Positions 16,106 through 24,133 of a DNA stretch of 33,805 bases are shown here, one piece after another (the stretch's first letter is position 1; every line of letters starts with the position of its first letter). Both the position numbers and the translations under genes were made by a program. Origin of the DNA: Salipiger bermudensis HTCC2601 (lineage in GTDB: Bacteria > Pseudomonadota > Alphaproteobacteria > Rhodobacterales > Rhodobacteraceae); contig NZ_DS022276.1 of NCBI RefSeq assembly GCF_000153725.1, forward strand, positions 825,890-859,694, in the 5' to 3' direction. The notes under the pieces were generated by a model. That model did not search any database and was not told where the DNA came from. It saw nothing but the letters and a program-made list of their open reading frames with translations.

Positions 16106-18067
16106 ATGCAGCTTACCTCCGCTCACGTTACGAACTATCGCAGTATCCTTGACTCAAACCTGGTTGAAATCGGTCAGTCGACTTGTCTTGTCGGAAAAAA
16201 CGAGGCTGGCAAAACAGCATTTCTAAAAGCGTTGGAGGGGATAAACTCGACGGACAAGGAATACACTGCGTACAATAAAACCGAAAATTATCCACGTAGG
16301 TTTTTGGCTGACTACGAGGAAAAGCATGAGGGCGAAGACGCACAGGTTGTTGAAACAACCTGGCGCTTGGAAGCTTCGGATATCGCTCTCTTAGTGGAGG
16401 AGTTCGGAAACGATGTGGTCAACGGGAATGAGGTGACAATCCAGAAGTCTTACAATCAAACAGCCACTACATGGATAGTGCCGATTAATCAAAAGGCGCT
16501 TTTGGAAAAGTTGATCATTCGATATGACCTTACAGAAGCCGAGGCCGTAAGTCTCAAGGATTGCAGTTCGACGTCGGCAGCGGCATATCGCCTCTCAAAG
16601 ATAAACGAACGCTCGAATTCCCAGCAAGAACTTTTGGATTCCTTGCACAAGTATCGGGATCAGAATGCCGCCAAGAAGGCAATAGATCTTCTCAAATCCG
16701 GACTTCCGAAATTTCTATACTTTTCACACTACGACCGCATGGCGGGCGAGATATCCATCAATCGGCTTGCGCATGATAAGCAGAATGGTGGCATAAAAGA
16801 TGGAGATCAAGTTTTCCTCGATTTCCTTGAATACGCTGGCACAACACTGGACGAACTTACGGGTGCGACGAAGTTCGAAGAAATGAATGCCAAGTGCGAA
16901 GCTGCTGCTAATAGGATAACCGATCAGATCTTTGAATATTGGACGCAGAACGACCAACTCGAGATCGAAGTCCGCCTAGACGAAGGAAAGAAAGAAGACC
17001 CGGCACCGTTCAATAGCGGGCCTGTCGCCCGTGCACGCGTCAAAAATAACCTACACCGCGTGACCGTTCCATTCTCCGAGAGGTCGGCCGGTTTCATCTG
17101 GTTCTTTTCCTTCCTAGTCAAGTTTGCGCAGATTAAAAAACACCAAGGCGATGTCATCGTACTACTAGATGAACCTGGGCTAACCCTGCACGGAACCGCC
17201 CAGAAGGACCTCCTGCGCTACTTTAAAGAGCAGCTGGAGCCCAAACATCAGATCATTTTTTCCACCCATTCTCCGTTTATGGTACCCGCCGAAAACCTCG
17301 CAAGCGTTCGCACGGTCGAAGATGTTGTCAAACGCGACAAACGCGACCGCCCATACTCGGAAGGGACGAAGATTCGCCCTGACGTCTTGACCACTGATCC
17401 ACAGACGAACTTTCCGATTTTCGGGGCAATGGGCTTTGAGGTAACGCAAGGGCTAATCATCTCGCCAAATACTCTGCTCGTCGAAGGCCCCAGTGACATC
17501 CTTTATCTTCAGGCGATGTCAAAAAAGCTGCAATCTCTTGGGCGTCCACACCTAGATAGCAAATGGGCAATTTGCCCGTCGGGTGGAATCGACAAAGTCC
17601 TCCCATTCGTAAAGCTGTTCTATGGCAACAACTTGAATGTTGCAGTCTTGACAGACTTTGATCGCGGCCAGCGGAGAAAGCTGGACGACCTATACAAGTC
17701 AGAGCTGCTCGAACGTGAGCGCATTGTTCTTGCGACGGAAGTAACAGGTCAAGATGAGGCGGATACTGAAGACTTCTTCGACAACGCGTTTTTCGTGGAT
17801 CTAGTCAACGCAACCTACGAACTCACTGGAAAGAGCAAGTTGACTATACAGAAATTGATCGAAGCGGACGAAAAGACAGTTCGGAAGGTAAAGAAAGCTG
17901 AGGCATACTTTCGCGTTCTTCCAGAAACGGTTCCTGTCTTTAGCCACTATGACCCCGCCTATCACCTTCTGACTCATCCAGAATTACTGGACGAGAACAG
18001 AAAATCGGTTCAGAAATCCCTAGAAGCGTTCCAATCTGCAATCGAGCGGATCAATGAGTATATTTAA
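16106..18067 (+). CDS. OLD-family ATPase with C-terminal TOPRIM nuclease domain
   Basis: A 653-residue protein with an ABC/SMC-like ATPase head and a TOPRIM domain, the layout of OLD (overcoming lysogenization defect) nucleases. Walker A is GKNEAGKT (residues 30-37), an ABC signature-like SERSAGFIW lies near 324, Walker B is VIVLLDEPGLTLH (350-362) and the His loop is in IIFSTHSPFMV. The TOPRIM acids are E460 in LLVEGPSDILYL and D517/D519 in AVLTDFDRG, with the downstream acidic EADTEDFFD typical of OLD metal sites. Between the head halves lies a long helical insert. Relatives act in phage defence (P2 Old, GajA of Gabija, the nuclease of retron Eco8). No GajB helicase or reverse transcriptase is adjacent; the next gene encodes a membrane protein. 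Confidence 0.88.
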   Translation: MQLTSAHVTNYRSILDSNLVEIGQSTCLVGKNEAGKTAFLKALEGINSTDKEYTAYNKTENYPRRFLADYEEKHEGEDAQVVETTWRLEASDIALLVEEFGNDVVNGNEVTIQKSYNQTATTWIVPINQKALLEKLIIRYDLTEAEAVSLKDCSSTSAAAYRLSKINERSNSQQELLDSLHKYRDQNAAKKAIDLLKSGLPKFLYFSHYDRMAGEISINRLAHDKQNGGIKDGDQVFLDFLEYAGTTLDELTGATKFEEMNAKCEAAANRITDQIFEYWTQNDQLEIEVRLDEGKKEDPAPFNSGPVARARVKNNLHRVTVPFSERSAGFIWFFSFLVKFAQIKKHQGDVIVLLDEPGLTLHGTAQKDLLRYFKEQLEPKHQIIFSTHSPFMVPAENLASVRTVEDVVKRDKRDRPYSEGTKIRPDVLTTDPQTNFPIFGAMGFEVTQGLIISPNTLLVEGPSDILYLQAMSKKLQSLGRPHLDSKWAICPSGGIDKVLPFVKLFYGNNLNVAVLTDFDRGQRRKLDDLYKSELLERERIVLATEVTGQDEADTEDFFDNAFFVDLVNATYELTGKSKLTIQKLIEADEKTVRKVKKAEAYFRVLPETVPVFSHYDPAYHLLTHPELLDENRKSVQKSLEAFQSAIERINEYI

Positions 18068-18100
18068 GAAGTCCACGACCACTTGGCATGTGGAGATATT

Positions 18101-18667
18101 ATGCAAATAGATCAAGGCTTAGCCGCTTTGGTGGCGGCCGTGATTGCCGCCGCAGCGGCTGTCATTGCAACGTTTTCAAGCATGAGAGCCACCCGATTGA
18201 TGTCTCTTCTTGCTGCGCGGCAAAATTTCATTGGCCAAGACTTGAAGGACCTAAGCCACTACCTTTACCAAGTTGTCGCCCTTAGCGTTGAGGCAAAAAA
18301 ATCCAAAGATCACGATGCATTTAATGAGAAGTTAAGGAGGGCGAAGTTGGCCGCCGAGGCCCTAAGCGAACTCAGAATCCGTCATAGATACTCGCTGCCG
18401 TTCATATTCGATGCGATCTGGTACCTAAAGGGTACCCCTATATACTTCGAGCATTACCGTAATGATCGAAACAATCCCCAGCTACTTAAAATTCAAAGGC
18501 ATGCCACCGAACTACGTGAAGATCTTGACGCAACTCTGGAGAACTTCTTCTTTCATGGAAAAGCCCCAAGCTACCTCAACCGGAGAAAGCTGAAAAATTC
18601 ATGTAAAAGGCTCGAGCGATCGTTCTTGGCTGGCAAGTCCGGTTCGCGAAAGAAGTGGTGGTTTTAG
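18101..18667 (+). CDS. Small membrane-anchored protein, partner of the OLD-type nuclease
   Basis: A 188-residue protein not assigned to a family. An N-terminal hydrophobic helix (about residues 7-25, ending VIATF) is followed by basic SSMRATRLM, then an entirely soluble, helical and charged domain with a Lys/Arg-rich tail ending KKWWF. The ATG at 18101 has a GGAG ribosome site; it starts 33 bases after the nuclease stop, so the two form an operon. The topology suggests a single-pass inner-membrane protein with a cytosolic domain. In two-gene defence systems such a partner is often the membrane effector or sensor; this role is inferred from context only. Confidence 0.7.
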   Translation: MQIDQGLAALVAAVIAAAAAVIATFSSMRATRLMSLLAARQNFIGQDLKDLSHYLYQVVALSVEAKKSKDHDAFNEKLRRAKLAAEALSELRIRHRYSLPFIFDAIWYLKGTPIYFEHYRNDRNNPQLLKIQRHATELREDLDATLENFFFHGKAPSYLNRRKLKNSCKRLERSFLAGKSGSRKKWWF

Positions 18668-18762
18668 TTGCATTTCAAGGTGATGCCTGATTAACGAAAT
18701 GCATCACCGCGACTACCACTACGCGCCTAGACAGCACTGCACCCCTGCGCCGATTTTGAATG

Positions 18763-19293
18763 TCAACGCAGGGCATGACGTTGTTGATCAGTGTTATCTT
18801 TTTGTGACTTTCTAACCAAGAGTACCAAGGTATCTCCGGATGGGTTCTTCCAAGTTTTTCCGACCGGAACGAATTTGAAGGATGGCAAAATTCCCTCTTT
18901 CATCGTCGGGTTGCTTGTTGTGGCAAAAATGCCGTTTTCACCTGCGAGACGCATCACTTCTGCGACCAATGCTTTAGCTATACCTTTGCCCGCATGCTCG
19001 GGTGAAACTGATACGTATCCAAGCTCATATGGGTATTCTTGCTCTGTCAGAGAATAGTTTGCTTTATTAGTTCCTTGCAGGCCAATTCTGTACTCGTGCG
19101 ATGGTACTTTCAAAGCGGCAACGCCAACTGTTTGGCCGGCAACTTCAGCGACGGCGATCTGAGCACCCAGTCGAACCACACCCATTCGGACATACACTTC
19201 GTCAACCGCGCCACCAGAGGCAACCAATTCAACGAAGGTATTTATCTCTTCTTGTGTGGCATTGGCGCCGATGAGGGTTCGGTACTTTATCAT
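18763..19293 (-). CDS. GNAT-family N-acetyltransferase
   Basis: A 176-residue acetyltransferase with the GNAT fold. Motif A, the acetyl-CoA site, is ELGYVSVSPEHAGKGIAKALVAEVM with the GKGIAK turn that binds the pyrophosphate; the later strand and FKFVPVGKTWKNP fit motif B and the end of the fold. No toxin-type partner (ribbon-helix-helix antitoxin) is adjacent, so a TacT-like role is not supported. It is an isolated minus-strand gene between the nuclease pair and the mob operon, and its A+T richness matches the former. The substrate is unknown. Confidence 0.82.
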   Translation of the reverse strand: MIKYRTLIGANATQEEINTFVELVASGGAVDEVYVRMGVVRLGAQIAVAEVAGQTVGVAALKVPSHEYRIGLQGTNKANYSLTEQEYPYELGYVSVSPEHAGKGIAKALVAEVMRLAGENGIFATTSNPTMKEGILPSFKFVPVGKTWKNPSGDTLVLLVRKSQKDNTDQQRHALR

Positions 19294-19471
19294 GCTGACT
19301 CAGATTGAAATTCGATTTGAGAAGATAAGTAGACCGGCTGACGGCTTTATGGAAGCCACGCTTCCTGGCCCACTAGGGCGATAAGCCAATCACCGTGACC
19401 TGGCAACTTACTGAGTCAGTGCCGATGGCGCTGCAGCCAGAGCTCGGTGTGCTTGGACCGACCTGAGGCTT

Positions 19472-20038
19472 CTAGGCGCCGGCAGACCGCGGCTCGGCGT
19501 CTTTCCAATGTGAATTCACCGGAAGATTGCGCGCACGACGGCTGATCGCCTTGAATTGCACCGGACAATAGTCCCAGACATCCGCCCCGACGTTCACCGA
19601 GTTCCTCGTCCCTGTCCAATTCTCATGGACATGACCAAAGAGCTGGAGCGCGCCGCGCCGGGCGTGCTCCCAGGTGATCATGGGGTAATGGCAGAGGGTC
19701 AGAGGCGGTTCCTTTGGCGCATCCTCCACTTGCGCGAGATGGCCAATACTGTCCCAGGGCAACGCACGTGTCGCAGCGCCATCATGGTTGCCGATGACCA
19801 GATGACGCCGCGCACCTGGTAGCTGCTGAAAGATGCCGTGTAGCCAGGCCTCATCGTCAGATCGCTTTCCCCAGGCAAAATCACCCACGATCCATAGATC
19901 GTCCTCTGGGCCGACCTTGGACCAAAGGTTCTCCAGCAGCGCGCCGTCCATATGGCTGGCGCTGCGGAACGGACGTTTGCAGAATCTGATGATCGCCTCA
20001 TGCCCGAAATGCAGGTCCGCCGTGTACCAATGCGCCAT
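19472..20038 (-). CDS. Calcineurin-like metallophosphoesterase
   Basis: A 188-residue phosphoesterase with every metal-site motif of the family: TADLHFGH (D8, H10), VGDFAWG (D53), IGNHDG (N84, H85), LCHYPM (H117) and FGHVHENW (H136, H138). Such small enzymes hydrolyse phosphodiesters or phosphomonoesters with two metals and are common in phages and mobile elements. Its ATG overlaps the stop of the IS3-OrfA-like gene (TGATG), which makes it the last gene of the repC-mob operon. The substrate is unknown; a nucleotide or cyclic nucleotide target is possible. Confidence 0.88.
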   Translation of the reverse strand: MAHWYTADLHFGHEAIIRFCKRPFRSASHMDGALLENLWSKVGPEDDLWIVGDFAWGKRSDDEAWLHGIFQQLPGARRHLVIGNHDGAATRALPWDSIGHLAQVEDAPKEPPLTLCHYPMITWEHARRGALQLFGHVHENWTGTRNSVNVGADVWDYCPVQFKAISRRARNLPVNSHWKDAEPRSAGA

Positions 20039-20391
20039 CAGAAGCCTCCCCCCGCCGGGCCGCGGGCGAAGATTAGGCAGGCCTGTCGCAACACGTCGTT
20101 CTCGGCGCGCAGCCGCTGGTTCTCCAGCTCAAGCTCGGCCTTTGAAATCGCAGCGAGACGCTTCCGGTTGGATAGAAGCACCGGATCAACGGTCTCTAAC
20201 AGACCACTGTCCTGAACCCACTCCAGCAAGGTCTTCGGCGCGCATCCGATGCGTGGCGCCACCTCGGAGACGGCAGCCCAGAGGGAGGGGTGATCATCCT
20301 GAATATCCAGGACCTCCTGGACCGCGCTTGCCCTTGTCTCGGCCGGGTATGAAGGTCTTGCCGCTCTCCCCCGCACAGGTTTCGTTGTCAT
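20038..20391 (-). CDS. IS3 OrfA-like helix-turn-helix protein without OrfB
   Basis: A 117-residue protein resembling the first frame of IS3-family transposases: an N-terminal helix-turn-helix (RPSYPAETRASAVQEVL, then APRIGCAPKTLLEWVQ) and a leucine-zipper-like coiled coil (AELELENQRLRAENDVLRQA). The usual end NEILKxASAFFA is replaced by ACLIFARGPAGGGF. No OrfB, slippery site or terminal repeats follow. A GTG at 20409 overlapping the relaxase stop is an alternative start. It sits inside the mob operon, touching its neighbours on both sides, so it may be a domesticated DNA-binding protein rather than an IS remnant. Confidence 0.7.
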   Translation of the reverse strand: MTTKPVRGRAARPSYPAETRASAVQEVLDIQDDHPSLWAAVSEVAPRIGCAPKTLLEWVQDSGLLETVDPVLLSNRKRLAAISKAELELENQRLRAENDVLRQACLIFARGPAGGGF

Positions 20392-20405
20392 TCCTTTTTC
20401 CACCT

Positions 20406-21983
20406 TCACTGCTCTGGCTCGGTGCCTGCTGTCAGGTACGTCTGCGAATGAACCCGGTCCGCTTGCGCTCCTCTGGCTCGGTGCGTTCCGGCGGTCGGCG
20501 CCCGGCCTCCAAGGCGCCGTGCAAGGTCGACAACGAGGCGTTCAATTCGCTCCGCAATTCGGCGAGCGCCTTCTCTTGCTCGAGTTGCCGCTGCATGCAC
20601 GCGGAGACGCTCTTCTCCAATTCTTCGACGCAGGCGAGCAACTCTTTCTCGAGCGGTGTCAGGGTCATCTGGGATCACTCCATCGTCAGACAGGTTCGGT
20701 TCGTTCCTGCGCCGATCGGGCAGCTTGCGGGCGACAGCCCCGGCGGCAGGAGGATCACCTGTCCCAAACCGCCGACGCCACGGATAGTCCGGCTGCCCGT
20801 CAATTGCTCCGGGATCAGCTGGATCTGTGGCTCGGGCGGCGGCAATGTCGCCACCTTCGCGCCCAGGAACGCGCTGAAGGCCGCCATCAACCCGGCGAGG
20901 GCGATCCCCGACAGGATCAGGGCCACCGCCCTCCGCGTCACGATTTGGCCGTGCCTCAGGCGCTGCTGCTCCAGCTCCTGCATCAGGCTCTCGATCTCGG
21001 CCCTTCGCTGCGCCACCTCGTCCTTCAGGTCCCGGGTGCTCTTGCGGGACAGGTCGTGAAGACACTCCAAATCGTCCGAGATTGTACGCACGGCGCTTTG
21101 CGCAGTCTGCCGCAACACGTCGTTCGAGCTCTTCAACTGGGATTGCAGCGAGTCGAGCTGAGCCTCCAGCATCTGCTCCATGTTCTGTCGGATGCGGGGG
21201 CTGAGCTGTTTCTGCGGTCCAGTCGTCATGGAAGTACCTTCCTCTCAAACGCCACTTGTTCCTTGGCTGGTCAGGGTCGGCGACGGTCACGTAATCGCCT
21301 CCCGCTCTCGGGATGGCGAAGCCGACGCTCTTTAGCGCTTCGAGCAGCGTATCGCGGTCATGGATCGCCCCAAGACCGACCTGCTCCTTTACCCACTCGT
21401 GGACCGCTTCTCGTGTCTGCACCCGTTCTGGCGCTTCGGTGATGGTCTTCACGTCGCGTCCCCGCGCCGGGTCCATGGGATCGGCCCAGCCATGCAGGCG
21501 GTTGTGCAAATCCATGAAAGCCAGGAACGACTGCTCGTGACCCGGCGGCGCGATGTTGAGGGACTTTCCCGTCCGCAGCTCCATCCGCGGCATGAGGAAG
21601 TGCAACTCCACGCGACCTGCGTGCAGATGGCGCACCCACAACATCCGATAGCTGTCATGGGCCAGGCCTGGGCAAGCGAAGGCCTCGAACGCCTCCATCA
21701 TCTGGCGCTGCTGCGCTTCTGTCGGGGCATCCTCGGCGGCAAAGCTCAACACCCCAGACTTGTATCGCCAGCGATGCGGCACCGCGTCCACGAGGTCGAT
21801 CATGCGCTCCGGGTGCCCCTTCAGAACCTCGGGCGAGATCGAGCGGCGCACACGCTTGATTCTGCCAGCCGCGTCGCGCTTGGGCTGGCGGTACTGGTCG
21901 TAGTCTACCACCACCTCCTCGATAAGGTACTTCACCGCAGGAGCGGCCTCGCCCTGACCATGGTCGAAGAACTTGACCATCAT
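20406..21983 (-). CDS. mobA: MobA-type relaxase (ColE1-like HEN family)
   Basis: A 525-residue relaxase that would nick at oriT and lead the strand during mobilization. The presumed nucleophile is Y19 in PAVKYLIEE, the same position as in ColE1 MbeA. The metal motif of the family (H-x-x-x-G-R-x-E-L-N) reads HLHAGRVELH, so H119 and E126 are kept and the Asn is His128. This is followed by the family-typical FLMPRMELRTGKSLN. The C-terminal half is low in complexity because the same DNA encodes mobB and mobD in another frame. The ATG at 21983 overlaps the mobC stop (ATGA); a TTG twelve bases upstream is less likely. Confidence 0.86.
   Translation of the reverse strand: MMVKFFDHGQGEAAPAVKYLIEEVVVDYDQYRQPKRDAAGRIKRVRRSISPEVLKGHPERMIDLVDAVPHRWRYKSGVLSFAAEDAPTEAQQRQMMEAFEAFACPGLAHDSYRMLWVRHLHAGRVELHFLMPRMELRTGKSLNIAPPGHEQSFLAFMDLHNRLHGWADPMDPARGRDVKTITEAPERVQTREAVHEWVKEQVGLGAIHDRDTLLEALKSVGFAIPRAGGDYVTVADPDQPRNKWRLRGRYFHDDWTAETAQPPHPTEHGADAGGSARLAAIPVEELERRVAADCAKRRAYNLGRFGVSSRPVPQEHPGPEGRGGAAKGRDREPDAGAGAAAPEARPNRDAEGGGPDPVGDRPRRVDGGLQRVPGREGGDIAAARATDPADPGAIDGQPDYPWRRRFGTGDPPAAGAVARKLPDRRRNEPNLSDDGVIPDDPDTARERVARLRRRIGEERLRVHAAATRAREGARRIAERIERLVVDLARRLGGRAPTAGTHRARGAQADRVHSQTYLTAGTEPEQ
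20432..20668 (-). CDS. mobD: MobD-like protein nested inside mobA
   Basis: A 78-residue protein whose start MTLTPLEKELLACVEELEK resembles the N-terminus of ColE1 MbeD (MTELEKQLL type), followed by a coiled coil and a basic tail. It lies wholly inside mobA in a different frame, six bases after the mobB stop, with a GGAG ribosome site. In ColE1, MbeD is nested in mbeA in the same order and helps mobilization and entry exclusion. Real coding is supported by the coiled-coil pattern, against the low-complexity Pro/Arg/Gly text of the mobA frame here. Confidence 0.75.
   Translation of the reverse strand: MTLTPLEKELLACVEELEKSVSACMQRQLEQEKALAELRSELNASLSTLHGALEAGRRPPERTEPEERKRTGFIRRRT
20675..21229 (-). 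CDS. mobB: MobB-like mobilization protein nested inside mobA
   Basis: A 184-residue protein with a long helical region (about residues 10-98, rich in Glu, Gln and Leu), a transmembrane helix at about 101-125 (AVALILSGIALAGLMAAFSA) and a C-terminal Pro-rich domain ending with two cysteines. A GAGGAAGG ribosome site precedes the ATG. It is completely embedded in mobA in another frame, as mbeB is in ColE1 mbeA. MbeB-type proteins stabilise the relaxosome and tether it to the membrane and coupling protein, which agrees with the membrane helix. Confidence 0.8.
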   Translation of the reverse strand: MTTGPQKQLSPRIRQNMEQMLEAQLDSLQSQLKSSNDVLRQTAQSAVRTISDDLECLHDLSRKSTRDLKDEVAQRRAEIESLMQELEQQRLRHGQIVTRRAVALILSGIALAGLMAAFSAFLGAKVATLPPPEPQIQLIPEQLTGSRTIRGVGGLGQVILLPPGLSPASCPIGAGTNRTCLTME

Positions 21984-22423
21984 CGCCAGCTCCAATGCCG
22001 GTGCGCCAGCTTGCCCAGCTTCCGATCGATGGCGACCAGCAGGCTCAGGATCGCCAGGCGGTCCAGATAGCTGCCATCTGCCTCAGCCGCCCGCAGAACG
22101 CGCGTGACCTCGTCCATGTCGGACTCGAGGCGAGCGACGGCCCGCATCAGCTCCGGCGGCGCCATTGGGACGTTGGTGCGGTGGCCGGACGTCACCATCC
22201 CCAGGGCCTCTCTCAGCAACTCCGCCAGCGGGCGGCGGGCCTGACGTGCGATGTCATCCAATGCGTCCTTCTCAAACTGGGACACCCGGAAGGTGATTGA
22301 TCGGGACAACTGCTCGGCATACTTGGCTCCTGAAACTGCCGGGGGGTTCGAAGGGGGCGCAGCCCCCTCGCCTGTTCCCGCGTCGCAAGACGTGGGTGAA
22401 CTTGATTTCCGTCCCGTGACCAT
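21980..22423 (-). CDS. mobC: MobC-type relaxosome accessory protein
   Basis: A 147-residue protein of the MobC/MbeC type. The segment SRSITFRVSQFEKDALDDIA looks like a ribbon-helix-helix DNA-binding unit, followed by a helical domain (LRAAEADGSYLDRLAILSLL) typical of mobilization accessory proteins that bind oriT and help the relaxase nick. The ATG at 22423 overlaps the repC stop (TGATG) and has a GAGGGGG ribosome site. Its stop overlaps mobA (ATGA). Frames open further upstream belong to repC. oriT should lie nearby, but I see no certain nick site. Confidence 0.82.
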   Translation of the reverse strand: MVTGRKSSSPTSCDAGTGEGAAPPSNPPAVSGAKYAEQLSRSITFRVSQFEKDALDDIARQARRPLAELLREALGMVTSGHRTNVPMAPPELMRAVARLESDMDEVTRVLRAAEADGSYLDRLAILSLLVAIDRKLGKLAHRHWSWR

Positions 22424-22809
22424 CACTCGGCCCCCTCTGACATTTCGCGGAAGACCTGCCACGTTGCCTCTGGGAGCCGCCGCTGGCGGCTGCGAAGCGG
22501 TGGCTCGCCTGCTGTGTGGGAGGCGATCTCACCACCACTCCGCGGCGCATGACCTGAAGCGTCGGGCATGGTGGCGCGGTCGTGCAATTGACGCCGCAAG
22601 CCTTGAAGCTCTCCGATCAAACCGTGAAGTGCGGAACCACGCGCAGCGGTGTTGCGCGCCAAGCCCAGGAACGCGCGGCGAAGGTCATCGACCTGATGCA
22701 CACTGCCGACCCGCTCTGCATTTCGATCTGCGACGAGAAGACAGATGGCCGCCTTCTCCGGACCGAGGCAGGTGAGGTCCCAGGTCGTGGTGTAGCTTTC
22801 GGTGGCCAT
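22423..22809 (-). pseudogene. repC: repC, 3' part (cut off by IS256 element)
   Basis: The C-terminal part of the split RepC-type initiator; the native sequence begins at 22770 and reads PEKAAICLLVADRNAERVG, then DDLRRAFLGLARNTAARGSALHGL, which matches the C-terminal domain of RepC proteins. With the IS in place the frame stays open into the IS end and has a possible new ATG at 22809, giving a 128-residue product whose first thirteen residues are IS-encoded. Its stop overlaps mobC (TGATG). Joined to the 5' part after removal of the IS and one duplication it makes a continuous 1230-bp frame. Confidence 0.85.
22763..22770. repeat. Target-site duplication of the IS256 element, left copy
   Basis: ccgaggca at 22763-22770 is repeated at 24134-24141 on the other side of the element. 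An 8-bp duplication is normal for IS256-family insertions. Both copies lie in the same repC codon phase. Confidence 0.88.
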
Positions 22810-24133
22810 CGGGTTTCTCGGTAGGGTCGGGTTGCTGACACCAACCTGAACCGAGGGATGCCCCCGATGACCAAACCCATGATGGACCTGCGTGCGCTGG
22901 TAGAGAAGAGCGCCGATGCCGACCTGCTTCGCGAGATGATCGGCTTTGCTGCCGAACGGCTGATGGAGTTGGAGGTCGGCGCCAAGACCGGTGCTGACTA
23001 TGGTGAGAAGACCAGCGAGCGCCTGGCGCAGCGCAACGGGTATCGCGATCGGGACTGGCAGACCCGGGCCGGCAGCGTCGAACTGCGCATCCCGCGCCTG
23101 CGCACCGGCTCCTATTTCCCCTCGTTCCTCGAGCCGCGGCGCTCTGTTGAGAAGGCCCTGACGGCCGTGATCCAGGAGGCCTATGTCCACGGCGTCTCAA
23201 CGCGATCGATGGACGACCTGGTGCAGGCCATGGGTGGCACCGGGGTGTCGAAGAGCCAGGTCAGCCGACTGTGCGAGGAGATCGACGAGCGCGTGGATGC
23301 CTTTCTGACACGGCCGATCGAGGGCGAATGGCCCTACCTCTGGATCGATGCCACCTATCTCAAGGTGCGCCAGGGCGGCCGGATCGTATCGGTTGCGGTC
23401 ACGCTCGCGGTGGGCGTCAACACCGACGGCAGGCGCGAAGTGCTGGGCATGGCGATCGGGGCCTCCGAGGCCGAACCCTTTTGGACCGAGTTCCTGCGTG
23501 ATCTCGTCCGCCGTGGCCTCAGCGGCGTGAAGCTTGTGATCAGCGATGCGCATGAGGGCATCAAGGCCGCCACCGCCCGGGTCCTGTCCACGACCTGGCA
23601 GCGCTGCCGCGTCCACTTCCAGCGCAATGCGCTCGCCCATGCCGGCAAGAACAGCCGCCGGGTGGTCTCGGCATTCATCGCCACGGCCTTTGCCCAGCCC
23701 GACCACGCGGCGGCGAAGGCCCAGTGGCGTCTCGTGGCGGACCAGATGCGCGGCAAGCTCCCCAAGCTGGCCACGCTCATGGACACGGCCGAGGAGGACG
23801 TCCTGGCCTATATGACCTTCCCGGCCCAGCATCGCACCAAGCTGCACAGCACCAATCCGATCGAGCGGCTGAACGGCGAGATCAAGCGACGCACGGACGT
23901 CGTCGGCATCTTTCCGAACGAGGCTTCGATCCGGCGCCTCGTCGGCGCGATCCTCATGGAGCAGACCGAGGAATGGACAGTCCAGCGCGCCAGATACATG
24001 ACGCTGGAAACGCTCGCGCCCGTCTGCGATGATCTCGGTGTCAGTCTGCCTGCAGCGCAGAGCGACTGACCAGCTCGGCCCGCTCGAAAGCGCGAGGCCC
24101 ATGAGGAGCTACACCACTTCCCGGGACATCATC
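22771..24133 (+). mobile_element. IS256-family insertion sequence, 1363 bp
   Basis: The ends are defined by an imperfect inverted repeat (22 of 27 positions) that begins ggtgaggtccc on the left and, read inward from the right, gatgatgtccc; both continue to the shared gtggtgtagct. It is flanked by the 8-bp direct repeat ccgaggca. The length and the GTGTA core in the ends agree with the family. It has one intact transposase gene and is inserted in repC in the opposite orientation. The undamaged duplications point to a fairly recent insertion. Confidence 0.88.
22867..24069 (+). CDS. IS256-family transposase
   Basis: A 400-residue Transposase_mut protein. The DDE triad is D161 in [12 protein letters not shown]227 in [11 protein letters not shown] and E333 in [15 protein letters not shown]; the C/D(2)H-like signature [12 protein letters not shown] is present between them. 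The N-terminal GRTGADYGE-like region reads [20 protein letters not shown]. The ATG at 22867 with GAGGG upstream is chosen; one nine bases earlier is also in frame. It is intact, so the element may still move and could excise from repC. Confidence 0.94.
   Translation: MTKPMMDLRALVEKSADADLLREMIGFAAERLMELEVGAKTGADYGEKTSERLAQRNGYRDRDWQTRAGSVELRIPRLRTGSYFPSFLEPRRSVEKALTAVIQEAYVHGVSTRSMDDLVQAMGGTGVSKSQVSRLCEEIDERVDAFLTRPIEGEWPYLWIDATYLKVRQGGRIVSVAVTLAVGVNTDGRREVLGMAIGASEAEPFWTEFLRDLVRRGLSGVKLVISDAHEGIKAATARVLSTTWQRCRVHFQRNALAHAGKNSRRVVSAFIATAFAQPDHAAAKAQWRLVADQMRGKLPKLATLMDTAEEDVLAYMTFPAQHRTKLHSTNPIERLNGEIKRRTDVVGIFPNEASIRRLVGAILMEQTEEWTVQRARYMTLETLAPVCDDLGVSLPAAQSD

Noticed and set aside
16106-18667. 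Gabija system
   Set aside because: The nuclease fits the GajA layout in general terms, but the next gene is not a UvrD-like helicase and no GajB candidate exists nearby.
18763-19293. GNAT toxin of a TacAT-type toxin-antitoxin pair
   Set aside because: There is no adjacent ribbon-helix-helix antitoxin gene on the same strand.
22810-23190. N-terminal extension of the 3' repC frame to 255 codons
   Set aside because: It is the complement of the IS256 transposase gene and only open by chance; native repC sequence ends at the target duplication.
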